Origin: JBCCZC01 sp039188505
GTDB lineage: Bacteria; Pseudomonadota; Gammaproteobacteria; Xanthomonadales; SZUA-38
Reading direction: 5' to 3'
Assembly: GCA_039188505.1 (NCBI GenBank)
Contig: JBCCZC010000288.1
Coordinates: forward strand, 1-7,374
DNA length: 7,374 nt
Positions 1 through 6,731 of this stretch are shown one piece after another; position 1 is the first letter of the stretch; each line of letters begins with the position of its first letter. The position numbers and the translations under genes are program-made. The notes beneath the pieces were generated by a model that saw only the letters and a program-made list of their open reading frames with translations, made no database searches and was not told the origin of the DNA.

Positions 1-758
1 CGGACGAGGGCCTGCACCGGGCGGATGCGCACGTCATCAACGCAGATTTCGCCGGCGCCATGCGCGACCTCGTGCCCGATCAGGCGCGGCGCCGCTGGAC
101 CGACACGAAGCTGGCGAAGAAGAAGTACTCCTGCTCGACGTTCATGCTCTACCTCGGCCTCGACGGCGAGGAACCGGCGCTGCCGCACCACACCGTCTAT
201 CTCTCGGAGGGCTACGCGCAGCAGCTGGAGAACATCGAGCGGCGCTACGAGCTATCGGACAACCCCTCGTTCTACGTCCAGAACCCGTGCACCACCGATC
301 CCTCCATGGCGCCCGCCGGGCAGAGCGCGCTGTACGTGCTGGTGCCGGTGCCGCATCTCCACGACAACATCGACTGGACGACGGCGCGGCCCTGGCTGCG
401 CGAGCAGACCCTCGACCAGCTCGAGCACCGCCTCGGCGTCCAGGACCTGCGGCGGCGGATCCGGGTCGAGCGCTGCTTCACGCCGCTCGACTGGGCGACC
501 CACATGGACCTGTACCGCGGGGCCACCTTCAGCCTGAAGCACAGCGTCGACCAGATGCTCAGCTTCCGGCCGCGCAACCGCTTCGAGGACCTGGATGGCG
601 TCTACCTGGCCGGGGGTGGAACGCACCCGGGCAGCGGACTGCCGGTCATCTTCCAGTCCGCACTCATCACCGCCGATCTCATCAAGGCGGATCTGCCGGC
701 GACTCGACCTGAGCTGCCGCCGCTGACGACGCCCGCACCCCTTGGAGGCAACGCATGA
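1..758 (+). CDS. Carotenoid desaturase, CrtI/CrtN family (3' part)
   Basis: The first complete codon is at position 3. The gene enters from the left edge, so only the last 251 residues are visible, about half of a usual 490-520 residue protein. The family comprises FAD-dependent desaturases/isomerases that act at the membrane on phytoene (C40) or on dehydrosqualene/squalene-derived C30 chains. The visible part matches the family C-terminus: an opening HVINADF stretch, the CSTFMLYLGL strand, a YVLVPVPHLHDNIDW segment, and the terminal FAD-binding block GVYLAGGGTHPGSGLP near residues 200-215 of the fragment. A short proline-rich tail follows. The stop (756-758) overlaps the next start in ATGA. 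This gene and the first domain of its neighbour are paralogues, as in clusters where one enzyme desaturates and the other oxidises the chain ends. Family membership is sure. Substrate and CrtI versus CrtN identity are not decidable here. Confidence 0.9.
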   Translation, partial: DEGLHRADAHVINADFAGAMRDLVPDQARRRWTDTKLAKKKYSCSTFMLYLGLDGEEPALPHHTVYLSEGYAQQLENIERRYELSDNPSFYVQNPCTTDPSMAPAGQSALYVLVPVPHLHDNIDWTTARPWLREQTLDQLEHRLGVQDLRRRIRVERCFTPLDWATHMDLYRGATFSLKHSVDQMLSFRPRNRFEDLDGVYLAGGGTHPGSGLPVIFQSALITADLIKADLPATRPELPPLTTPAPLGGNA

Positions 759-3142
759 GCAATCCCGTCATCACCGAATCGAAGCCGCAGCACACCGTCA
801 TCGTCGGCGGCGGGCTCGGCGCACTTGCCGCGGCCTGTACGCTCGCCGCGCGCGGTCACCACGTCACGCTGCTCGAGGCCAATGAGTGGATCGGCGGCAA
901 GGCCGCGATCTGCGAGAAAGACGGCTTCCGCTTCGACATGGGACCGACGATCCTGACCGTGCCCCGCGTCATCGAGCGCATCTTCGCGGAAGCCGGGCGC
1001 GACGTGCACGACTACCTCGATCTGCGCCGGCTGGACCCCCAATGGCGGTGCTTCTTCGAAGAGGGCGATGTGCTCGACCTCGTCGAGGACGTGCCCGCCA
1101 TGAAGTCGAAGATCAGCGAGTTCACGGGCGATGATCGGGATGCGAAGGGCTACGGCGAGTTCGTCGAGCTGTCGAAGCGCCTGTCGCGGATCTCCGATCG
1201 GTTCTTCTTCTGGCGCGCGCTCGACGGCCTGCGGGACACCTTCGACGGTCCCGATACCTTCAAGCCCTCGACGCTCAAGGACCTGCTCGATCTGCAGATG
1301 GGTCGCTCCGTCGCCGGGGTGGTGCGTTCCCACGTGCCCGAGCCGCGCGTTGCCCAGATGCTGGATCACTTCACCCAGTACGTCGGTTCCTCGCCGTTCG
1401 GCTCGCCTGCGGTGCTCTGCGGCATCGCACACATGCAGCTGGCCGAGGGGGTCTGGTACCCGATCGGCGGCACGCGCGCGGTCCCCGTGGCCCTGGCGCG
1501 TCTCGCGGAGGAGCTCGGTGTCGACATCCGCACGTGCTGCCCCGTGGAACGAATCTGCACCCGCGATGGTGCAGTGACGGGCGTCCTGACCACCGCCGGT
1601 GAGTTCGTTGCCGCGGACACCGTCGTCTCCAACATGGACAGCGTCCGGACCCTCAACGAACTCGTCGGCGGAGAGGCCGCCACGAGCTTCATGAAGCGCC
1701 GTCGCTACGAGCCCGCCTGCTCGGGCGTCGTGCTCTATCTCGGCCTGAGCAAGGGCTACGACCACCTGCTGCACCACAACTTCGTCTTCTCCGACGATCC
1801 CGAGGAGGAGTTCGAGGCGATCTATCGCCGCGGCGAGCCAGCGAGCGATCCGACCTGCTACCTCGCCGCGACAGCGCGCACCGATCCGGCCACGGCACCG
1901 GAGGGCGGCGAGGCGCTCTACGTGCTCGTGCATACCCCCTACCTGCGGCCGGGCCAGGATTGGGCCGAGCTGCTTCCCGGCTATCGCCAGGTCATCCTCG
2001 ACAAGCTCAAGCGCTGCGCCGGCATGGCGGACATCGAGGAGCGGATCGTCTTCGAGGAAGCGCTCACCCCGCAAGACATCCACGACCGTTACCGCGTTCT
2101 CAACGGCGCCATCTATGGCCTGGCGAGTCATGGCCGCATGCTGGGTGCCTTCAAGCCGTCGAATCGCAGCCGGGACGTCCGCGGCCTCTACCTGGCCGGC
2201 GGCGCCGCGCACCCCGGACCGGGTATGCCCATGGTGATGATGTCCGGCTGGATCGCCGCCGACGCCCTGGACCAGGACCAGGACCAGGACCAGGACCAGG
2301 ACCAGCGGCGACCGACGGGCCGCAGGAGTCAATCGCTGCCCGCCCGCAAGGCGCAGCTGCCCGCGCATTCGCCCCTGCTTCAGCGCGGCTTCGGTCGCTT
2401 CCTGAAGACCTACTTCGCCCGCCAGTTCAACGGTGTCCGGGTCGCTCTCGACGGCGGGCCCGAACTGCCAACCGACGGCTCGCCGGTGATCTTCTGCGCC
2501 AACCATCCGTCCTGGTGGGACCCGATCACGCTGATGCTCCTCGCCGGGCACTACTTTCCGGAGCGGAGCAGCTTCGGCCCCATCGACGCGGCGGCGCTCG
2601 CCCGTTACCCGCTGCTCGGCAAGCTCGGCCTCTTCGGCGTCGAGCGGGACTCCCGCGCCTCGCTACGCCAGTTCACGGCCGCGGGCGACGCGATCCTTAC
2701 GACCATGGACACGGCGCTGGGCATCACGGTCCAAGGTGAGTTCACTGATCCCCGGGCGCGGCCCGTCGCGGTCGAAGCTGGGGTAGCCCACCTCATGCGG
2801 CGTCATCCGCTGGTGCCCGTCGTGCCGGTGGCGATCGAGTACCCGTTCTGGGATGAGCGGTGGCCCGAGGTCCTCGTCCGCTTCGGACCGACGGAGGGCG
2901 GCTATCCCGAGCGCGCCCGGCAGCCGATCGCCGACATCCGGGAGCAGCTCGCCCTGACCCTGGCGAGCAACCAGGACGCCCTGGCGGCCCTGGCCGCGAC
3001 GCGTGATCCGACGCGGTTCGAGACGATCGTCGAGGGACGCAAGGGCGTCGGCGGCGTCTACGACCTGGGCCGACGCCTGCGCGCCTGGCTCTCGGGCCAG
3101 CGCTTCGACGCAGCTCACGGTTCCCCGGAGGTGCAGTCATGA
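755..3142 (+). CDS. Fusion: CrtN/CrtP-like FAD oxidoreductase plus PlsC-type acyltransferase
   Basis: This is a 795-residue protein with two domains. Residues 13-505 form a carotenoid desaturase/oxidase. They include an N-terminal dinucleotide-binding motif VGGGLGALAAA (G18, G20; A23 where G is commoner), the ribose-binding E41, GGK at 47-49, GVWYPIGGT at 232-240, and the C-terminal FAD block LYLAGGAAHPGPGMP at 478-492. Residues 506-517 are (Asp-Gln)x6, followed by a basic linker (RRPTGRRSQ). Residues about 540-795 are an acyltransferase with the HX4D catalytic motif NHPSWWD (H584, D589), VERDSR at 629-634, QGEFTD at 660-665 in place of the usual EGTR-type motif, and VPVVPVAIEYPFW from 687. 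GGAGG at 744-748 lies 6 bases before the ATG and supports this start. In staphyloxanthin-type pathways a second CrtN paralogue oxidises terminal methyl groups and a separate acyltransferase esterifies the sugar, so this protein may do both steps. No in-frame ATG, GTG or TTG lies between the repeat and V578, so the acyltransferase appears to be made only as part of the fusion. Domain calls are firm; substrates are inferred. Confidence 0.92.
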   Translation: MSNPVITESKPQHTVIVGGGLGALAAACTLAARGHHVTLLEANEWIGGKAAICEKDGFRFDMGPTILTVPRVIERIFAEAGRDVHDYLDLRRLDPQWRCFFEEGDVLDLVEDVPAMKSKISEFTGDDRDAKGYGEFVELSKRLSRISDRFFFWRALDGLRDTFDGPDTFKPSTLKDLLDLQMGRSVAGVVRSHVPEPRVAQMLDHFTQYVGSSPFGSPAVLCGIAHMQLAEGVWYPIGGTRAVPVALARLAEELGVDIRTCCPVERICTRDGAVTGVLTTAGEFVAADTVVSNMDSVRTLNELVGGEAATSFMKRRRYEPACSGVVLYLGLSKGYDHLLHHNFVFSDDPEEEFEAIYRRGEPASDPTCYLAATARTDPATAPEGGEALYVLVHTPYLRPGQDWAELLPGYRQVILDKLKRCAGMADIEERIVFEEALTPQDIHDRYRVLNGAIYGLASHGRMLGAFKPSNRSRDVRGLYLAGGAAHPGPGMPMVMMSGWIAADALDQDQDQDQDQDQRRPTGRRSQSLPARKAQLPAHSPLLQRGFGRFLKTYFARQFNGVRVALDGGPELPTDGSPVIFCANHPSWWDPITLMLLAGHYFPERSSFGPIDAAALARYPLLGKLGLFGVERDSRASLRQFTAAGDAILTTMDTALGITVQGEFTDPRARPVAVEAGVAHLMRRHPLVPVVPVAIEYPFWDERWPEVLVRFGPTEGGYPERARQPIADIREQLALTLASNQDALAALAATRDPTRFETIVEGRKGVGGVYDLGRRLRAWLSGQRFDAAHGSPEVQS
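2270..2305 (+). repeat. (GACCAG)x6 perfect hexanucleotide tandem repeat
   Basis: Six uninterrupted copies of GACCAG encode (Asp-Gln)x6 at residues 506-517 of the fusion protein, exactly between the oxidoreductase and acyltransferase domains. The unit is two codons long, so copy-number change would lengthen or shorten the linker without breaking the frame. All six copies use the same two codons, which points to recent slippage expansion rather than selection on the peptide alone. Confidence 0.97.
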
Positions 3143-4236
3143 ATGCCTTCGCGACCGCGATTCTGCTCCTCGCGGTGCTTCCGCTCGCCCTCGTGCTGCT
3201 GAATCTGCCGCTCTTCCGGGCGCCGAAGGCGTGGGGCGCAAGCTCCGGTGGGCGCGTCTCGATCCTGATTCCCGCCCGCAACGAGGACGCGGTGATCGGC
3301 GCCGCCGTGGATGCCGCCCGCGCCAGCGACTATCGGGACCTCGAGGTCATCGTGCACGATGACGGATCGACGGACGGCACCGCAGAACAGGTTCGGGACC
3401 GCGCTCGCCGGGATCCGCGCGTTCGGCTGCTCCGGGGGCGTCCGCTGCCGGCCGGCTGGAGCGGCAAGACCCACGCCTGCGCGCAGCTCGCCGAGGCCGC
3501 AACCGGCGAATGGCTCGTGTTCGTCGATGCCGATGTGGTGCTGCACCGGGACGCCGTTCCGCGACTGGTCAGCCACGCCATCGAGAACCAGGTCGATCTG
3601 CTGTCGGGCATTCCCGGACAGCGGACCGAAACACTGGGCGAGAAGCTGATCGTCCCGCTGATCCACTTCGTCCTGCTCGGCTTCCTGCCGATGATCGGCA
3701 TGCGCTACACGCGGCGGCCGGCCTTCGCCACGGGCATCGGGCAGCTGTTCCTTGCCCGGGCGACGGCCTACCGCAGCGTCGGCGGTCATACCGCGATCGC
3801 GGGCACGACCCACGACGGCCTGGCGCTACCGCGGCAGTTCCGCCTGGCCGGCCACCAGACGGATCTGGCCGACGTCACGGACGTGGCCAGGTGCCGGATG
3901 TATCCGGACTTCCGCTCGCTCTGGAACGGCTTCGCCAAGAATGCCCACGAAGGCATGGGATCTCCGACCGCCATCGTGCCCTGGACGGTGCTGCTCTTCG
4001 GCGGGCATGTCCTGCCCTGGATCGGCGCGCTGGCGACGGGGCATGGCTTCTTCGTCGCAGCAGCGGCGCTGTCGCTGGCCACGAGGATGATTCTCACGGT
4101 GCGCTTCCGACAGAGCCTGCTCGGCGCTCTGTTCCATCCCCTCGGCGTGCTGCTCATCGTCACGATCCAGTGGTACGGCCTGGGCCGCCGGCTGCTCCGC
4201 AACCCGGTGACCTGGAAGGGTCGGGTGCCGGCATGA
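3139..4236 (+). CDS. Membrane-associated family 2 glycosyltransferase, CrtQ-like
   Basis: The protein has 365 residues. It starts with a hydrophobic segment (about residues 4-24), followed by a GT-A fold: the nucleotide-binding start VSILIPARNED at 40-50, DDGSTDGT at 74-81, and the metal-binding D-A-D at 130-132 within FVDADVV. GQLFLARATAYRSVGGH then leads to THDGLALPRQF with D226 in the place of the general-base ED motif. The segment CRMYPDFRSLWNGFAKN and two or three C-terminal hydrophobic segments (about residues 280-350) match the CrtQ-like layout. It probably transfers a sugar from a nucleotide sugar to a carotenoid carboxylate on the cytoplasmic face of the membrane. The start overlaps the previous stop in ATGA. 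GGAGG at 3127-3131 lies 7 bases upstream of the ATG and supports it. HpnB-like hopanoid-associated and other lipid glycosyltransferases share this layout, so the carotenoid role rests on context. Confidence 0.88.
   Translation: MNAFATAILLLAVLPLALVLLNLPLFRAPKAWGASSGGRVSILIPARNEDAVIGAAVDAARASDYRDLEVIVHDDGSTDGTAEQVRDRARRDPRVRLLRGRPLPAGWSGKTHACAQLAEAATGEWLVFVDADVVLHRDAVPRLVSHAIENQVDLLSGIPGQRTETLGEKLIVPLIHFVLLGFLPMIGMRYTRRPAFATGIGQLFLARATAYRSVGGHTAIAGTTHDGLALPRQFRLAGHQTDLADVTDVARCRMYPDFRSLWNGFAKNAHEGMGSPTAIVPWTVLLFGGHVLPWIGALATGHGFFVAAAALSLATRMILTVRFRQSLLGALFHPLGVLLIVTIQWYGLGRRLLRNPVTWKGRVPA
4214..4220 (+). promoter_or_regulatory. Distant ribosome binding site for the ABC ATPase
   Basis: GGAAGGG is the best Shine-Dalgarno match before the ATG at 4233, but it lies 12 bases upstream, longer than the 6-7 bases at most other junctions here. 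The start overlaps the preceding stop (ATGA), so translation may depend mainly on coupling to the glycosyltransferase. Confidence 0.45.
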
Positions 4237-5156
4237 ACGACGTGCTGAAGCTCCAGGCGGTTCGCTGCGCCTTCGGCCATCGCCGCGTTCTCGACGGCGT
4301 CGACCTCACGCTCGGCGCCGGCCAGCGGGTCGCGCTCCTCGGCGCCAACGGGGCCGGGAAGTCAACGCTTCTCCGGGCCATCTGCGGGCGGGTTCCAGTC
4401 ACCGGGCGGGCGCTCCTCGATGGCCATCGAGCCGGCACCGCCGGCGCCCGGGCGCTGCTGGGTGTCATCCCACAGCGGCTCTCCCTGTTCCGCGAGCTGA
4501 CCGTGCGCGAGAACCTGGTCGCCTTCGGCGGCTTCCAGGGCCTTTCCTCGTCCACGGCGAGCGAGCGGGCAACTGGGCTGCTCGCGTGGATCGGCCTCGA
4601 GGATCGTTCCGGCGACCACGTGGCGAAGCTCTCCGGTGGCATGCAGCGGAGGCTCAGCATCGCCTGCGGCGTGATCCACGCGCCGAGACTGCTCCTCGCG
4701 GACGAGCCGACCGTCGGCGTAGACGCGGCAAGCCGTCGTCAGATCGAGCGGCTGCTGGCCGACCAGCGAGCCGCAGGAACGACGATTCTCGAGGCTACCC
4801 ATGATCTTGCCACGATCGACGACCGCTACGACGCGGTGGCGATCCTCGCTCGCGGACGCATCGCCACCTTCGGCTCGACGAGCACGCTGCTGCGCCGCTG
4901 CGGCGACCTGCCTCACGACACACGTATCACCCTCGCCTCCACCGCGCCGACGCTTGCATCCGTGCCCGGGTTCCGACTCGAAGGGAACGTCCTTCGAGGC
5001 GCGATCGGTGACGTCGCCGGCGAACTCGAGGCGCTCCTCGCTCGCCTGCGGGCCAGCGGCACAGGCGTACAGGACGTCCAGGTGCAGCCCCCGGGCATCG
5101 AACAGATCATCGCCCACCTCACCCATGCGGAGGACCGACCATGGCAACCATCCTGA
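4233..5156 (+). CDS. ABC transporter ATP-binding protein (ABC-2/drug-export type)
   Basis: The protein has 307 residues and carries the full set of ATPase motifs: Walker A GANGAGKST at 37-45, Q-loop Q81 in VIPQ, signature LSGGM at 133-137, Walker B LLLADEP at 153-159 with catalytic E158, D-loop near D164, and the switch histidine H190 in ATHD. It should energise the permease encoded next to it. Residues from about 230 form an extra C-terminal region resembling the DUF4162-type extension common in exporters of the CcmA/NatA/DrrA class. The frame is open far upstream inside the glycosyltransferase gene, but the start at 4233 is chosen because it gives the family N-terminus (LKLQAVRCAFGHRRVL) and the usual ATGA overlap. 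The 3' end overlaps the permease gene by 16 bases. The transported substrate is not shown by sequence; the operon suggests a carotenoid lipid or another envelope component. Confidence 0.95.
   Translation: MNDVLKLQAVRCAFGHRRVLDGVDLTLGAGQRVALLGANGAGKSTLLRAICGRVPVTGRALLDGHRAGTAGARALLGVIPQRLSLFRELTVRENLVAFGGFQGLSSSTASERATGLLAWIGLEDRSGDHVAKLSGGMQRRLSIACGVIHAPRLLLADEPTVGVDAASRRQIERLLADQRAAGTTILEATHDLATIDDRYDAVAILARGRIATFGSTSTLLRRCGDLPHDTRITLASTAPTLASVPGFRLEGNVLRGAIGDVAGELEALLARLRASGTGVQDVQVQPPGIEQIIAHLTHAEDRPWQPS
5129..5134 (+). promoter_or_regulatory. Ribosome binding site fixing the permease start inside the ATPase gene
   Basis: GGAGGA lies inside the 3' end of the ATPase gene, 6 bases before the ATG at 5141. 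It supports the unusual 16-base overlap as the true start. Confidence 0.75.
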
Positions 5157-6264
5157 TCCTGCTGGCAACGAGCACGCGAGGCCTGCTGCGCGACCGTCCC
5201 GCGGTCGCGCTGACCTTCGCCCTCCCGCTGCTCTTTTTCACCGTGTTCGCGGCGGTCTTCGGCAGCCTCGACCAGGCGGTCCCGAAGGCCCTGGACGTGG
5301 ACCTCGAAGTCGCCGATAGCGGCACGTTCTCGGCGGCCTTCGTCGAATCGCTCCGCGAGGACCCGATGCTCCGCGTCACCCCGGTCGCGAACTCGGCAGC
5401 GACGGCCGAACGCCTCGCGAGCGGCAAGACCGATGCCTATGTCCGCGTTCCCGGCGGCTTCGACGCCCGCATCGAGGACGGACAGACCGCGGTCCTGGAG
5501 GTGCTCACGGACGGCAGCAACCCCCTGGTCGGGCCGGCGGTTTCCGGGGCGCTCCTCGGCGTTCTGCTCACGACCGGTGCGGACTTCTCCGACGACCTCG
5601 CACCGACCGGCGGCGAGCCCTTCCGGATCGATCTGAGCGACGGGATCGGCCGGGGAGACAGCCAACCGTCGACCGCGTTCTTCGCCGCCGGTCTCGGCGT
5701 GCTCTTTCTCATGATCTCGCTCACGAACCGCGCCGGCATGATCCTCGAGGACCGGGAGAACGGCACCCTCGAGCGGCTCTTGAGTACCCGCGTGACCCTG
5801 CCGACCTACCTCCTCGGGCGCGCACTGTTCCCTTTCTGCTCGGTGTGGTCCAGATCTCGGCGATGTTCGGGTGGGCCGCACTCGTGTTCGACCTGCCGCT
5901 TCACGAACATCTCGGCGGCTATGCCCTGATGGCCACGCTGAGCGCGGCCTGTGCCACGGCCTTCGCCCTGGCCGTCGTCACGGTCTGCCGGACCCGCGAG
6001 CAGCTCGCGGCAACCTCCGTGGTGCTGGTGCTGCTGCTGGCTGCCGTCGGCGGCAACCTGTTTCCGCGGTTCCTGATGCCGGAATGGCTCCAGTCCGTGG
6101 CGTGGCTCACCTTCAACGGCTGGGCGCTCGACGGATTCCAGCAGGTCTTCTGGTACGGGTCTGATGTCGCGGACCTCGGCGTCCATACGCTCGTGCTCGG
6201 CTTCGCGGCCTGCGCGCTGTTCCTCGCCGCCAATCTGCTGGCCCTTCGCTGGAGCCGATCGTGA
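5141..6264 (+). CDS. ABC-2 type permease, complete only through a -1 frameshift
   Basis: The first frame runs from 5141 to a stop at 5927-5929 (262 codons), but its last 30 residues are Ser/Arg/Cys-rich and unlike a membrane protein. The hydrophobic continuation lies in the -1 frame and ends at 6264. Joining the frames at 5836 gives 374 residues, a normal size for an ABC-2 permease of the export type. Layout: membrane helix 1 at about 20-40; an external domain at about 42-175; helix 2 at 179-196 (FFAAGLGVLFLMISL); the cytoplasmic segment LEDRENGTLERLLSTRV; then, after the join at LFPF/LLGVVQISAMFGW, about four more helices. It should form the membrane channel for the ATPase before it. The split is either a one-base deletion (a missing C near 5830-5832), a sequence error, or programmed -1 frameshifting. 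If the shift is not made, the product has lost most of its membrane domain and would probably not work. Confidence 0.82.
5830..5911 (+). other. Candidate programmed -1 frameshift signal (slippery heptamer plus pseudoknot)
   Basis: Bases 5830-5836 read C CCT TTC in the permease frame, an exact X XXY YYZ heptamer. Slipping back one base gives CCC TTT and enters the frame that encodes the rest of the permease. After a 5-base spacer (5837-5841), bases 5842-5852 can pair with 5872-5882 (11 pairs, three of them G-U). Bases 5862-5869 (GATGTTCG) in that loop are perfectly complementary to 5904-5911 (CGAACATC). Together these make a topologically valid H-type pseudoknot with linkers of 9, 2 and 21 bases. 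The pairing was drawn by hand with no energy calculation, and GC-rich coding DNA yields chance stems, so function is unproven. Confidence 0.45.
6251..6254 (+). promoter_or_regulatory. Ribosome binding site supporting a GTG start
   Basis: GGAG lies 6 bases before GTG at 6261. It supports this GTG as the start of the DUF2141 gene, which puts a clean signal peptide at the N-terminus and creates a GTGA overlap with the permease stop. Confidence 0.65.
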
Positions 6265-6731
6265 AGCCCGTGCTGCTGCTCGCCGCAGCCCTGCTGGCAC
6301 TTCCGGCTCTGGCCACAGATCACGGTGAGCGGACCCCAAGCGGTGCGCTCGTCTTCGACTTCGAGGCGCTGCCCGACAGTCGCCGGCCCGTGCTGGCGGC
6401 CCTCTTCGCTGACCGGGAAGCCCTGCGCGACCGGGTGCCGCTGCGCCAGGTGCGCCTCGAGCCCGACTCCGGCACGGCCCGGTGGTCCATCGAGGACCTT
6501 CCGCCCGGGCGCTACGCGGTGCTGGCCTTCCAGGACGGCAATGGCAACGACTGCCTCGACCGCCGCCGGAACGGTCGCCCCCTTGAGCCCTATGCGACGT
6601 CCGGCGAGCGCGGACGCGGCGCGCCCCGCTTCGACCGGGTGAGCGTCGACTACGCCGGCGCCACCGTGCGCTTCACGATCGACCGGTGGGAAGTGCCGCA
6701 AGCACGTGCCGGGGCAGGAGTGGGAACATGA
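6261..6731 (+). CDS. Secreted DUF2141 domain protein
   Basis: The protein has 156 residues. A signal peptide is clear: Lys2, a Leu/Ala core at residues 4-15, and a likely cleavage after ALA (about residue 18). The mature part resembles a small beta-sandwich of the DUF2141 family, with the diagnostic PPGRYAV at 81-87, the Asp/Asn-rich loop DGNGNDCLD at 92-100, and GRPLEPYATS followed by a GAPRF segment. Family function is unknown. The Asp/Asn loop resembles a calcium-binding turn. It is a single-copy protein in the middle of the operon, probably periplasmic, and might assist the ABC exporter or hold its product; that is inference from position only. The GTG start overlaps the permease stop. 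The unusual arginine-rich stretch (DRRRNGR) directly after the loop may affect surface charge. Confidence 0.8.
   Translation: MKPVLLLAAALLALPALATDHGERTPSGALVFDFEALPDSRRPVLAALFADREALRDRVPLRQVRLEPDSGTARWSIEDLPPGRYAVLAFQDGNGNDCLDRRRNGRPLEPYATSGERGRGAPRFDRVSVDYAGATVRFTIDRWEVPQARAGAGVGT

Noticed and set aside
602..2551. A 649-codon open frame on the minus strand opposite the fusion gene
   Set aside because: The long opening follows from G/C third-position bias in the + strand gene. The minus frame has no domain motif, includes a Leu-Val run that is just the GACCAG repeat read backwards, and crosses a gene with intact catalytic motifs.
3510..4232. Upstream extension of the ABC ATPase frame inside the glycosyltransferase gene
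   Set aside because: The frame happens to lack stops, but its translation is Arg/Pro-rich and unlike any ATPase. The glycosyltransferase motifs occupy the other frame, and the ATG at 4233 gives the normal family N-terminus.
4913..5881. Minus-strand open frame of about 320 codons opposite the transporter genes
   Set aside because: Composition is Arg/Ala/Glu-rich without recognisable domains. It lies antisense to the ATPase tail and the permease and is a codon-bias shadow.
5845..6264. Independent small membrane protein starting at GTG 5845
   Set aside because: There is no Shine-Dalgarno sequence at useful spacing, and the protein reads as the exact continuation of the permease helices. A frameshifted permease explains it better.
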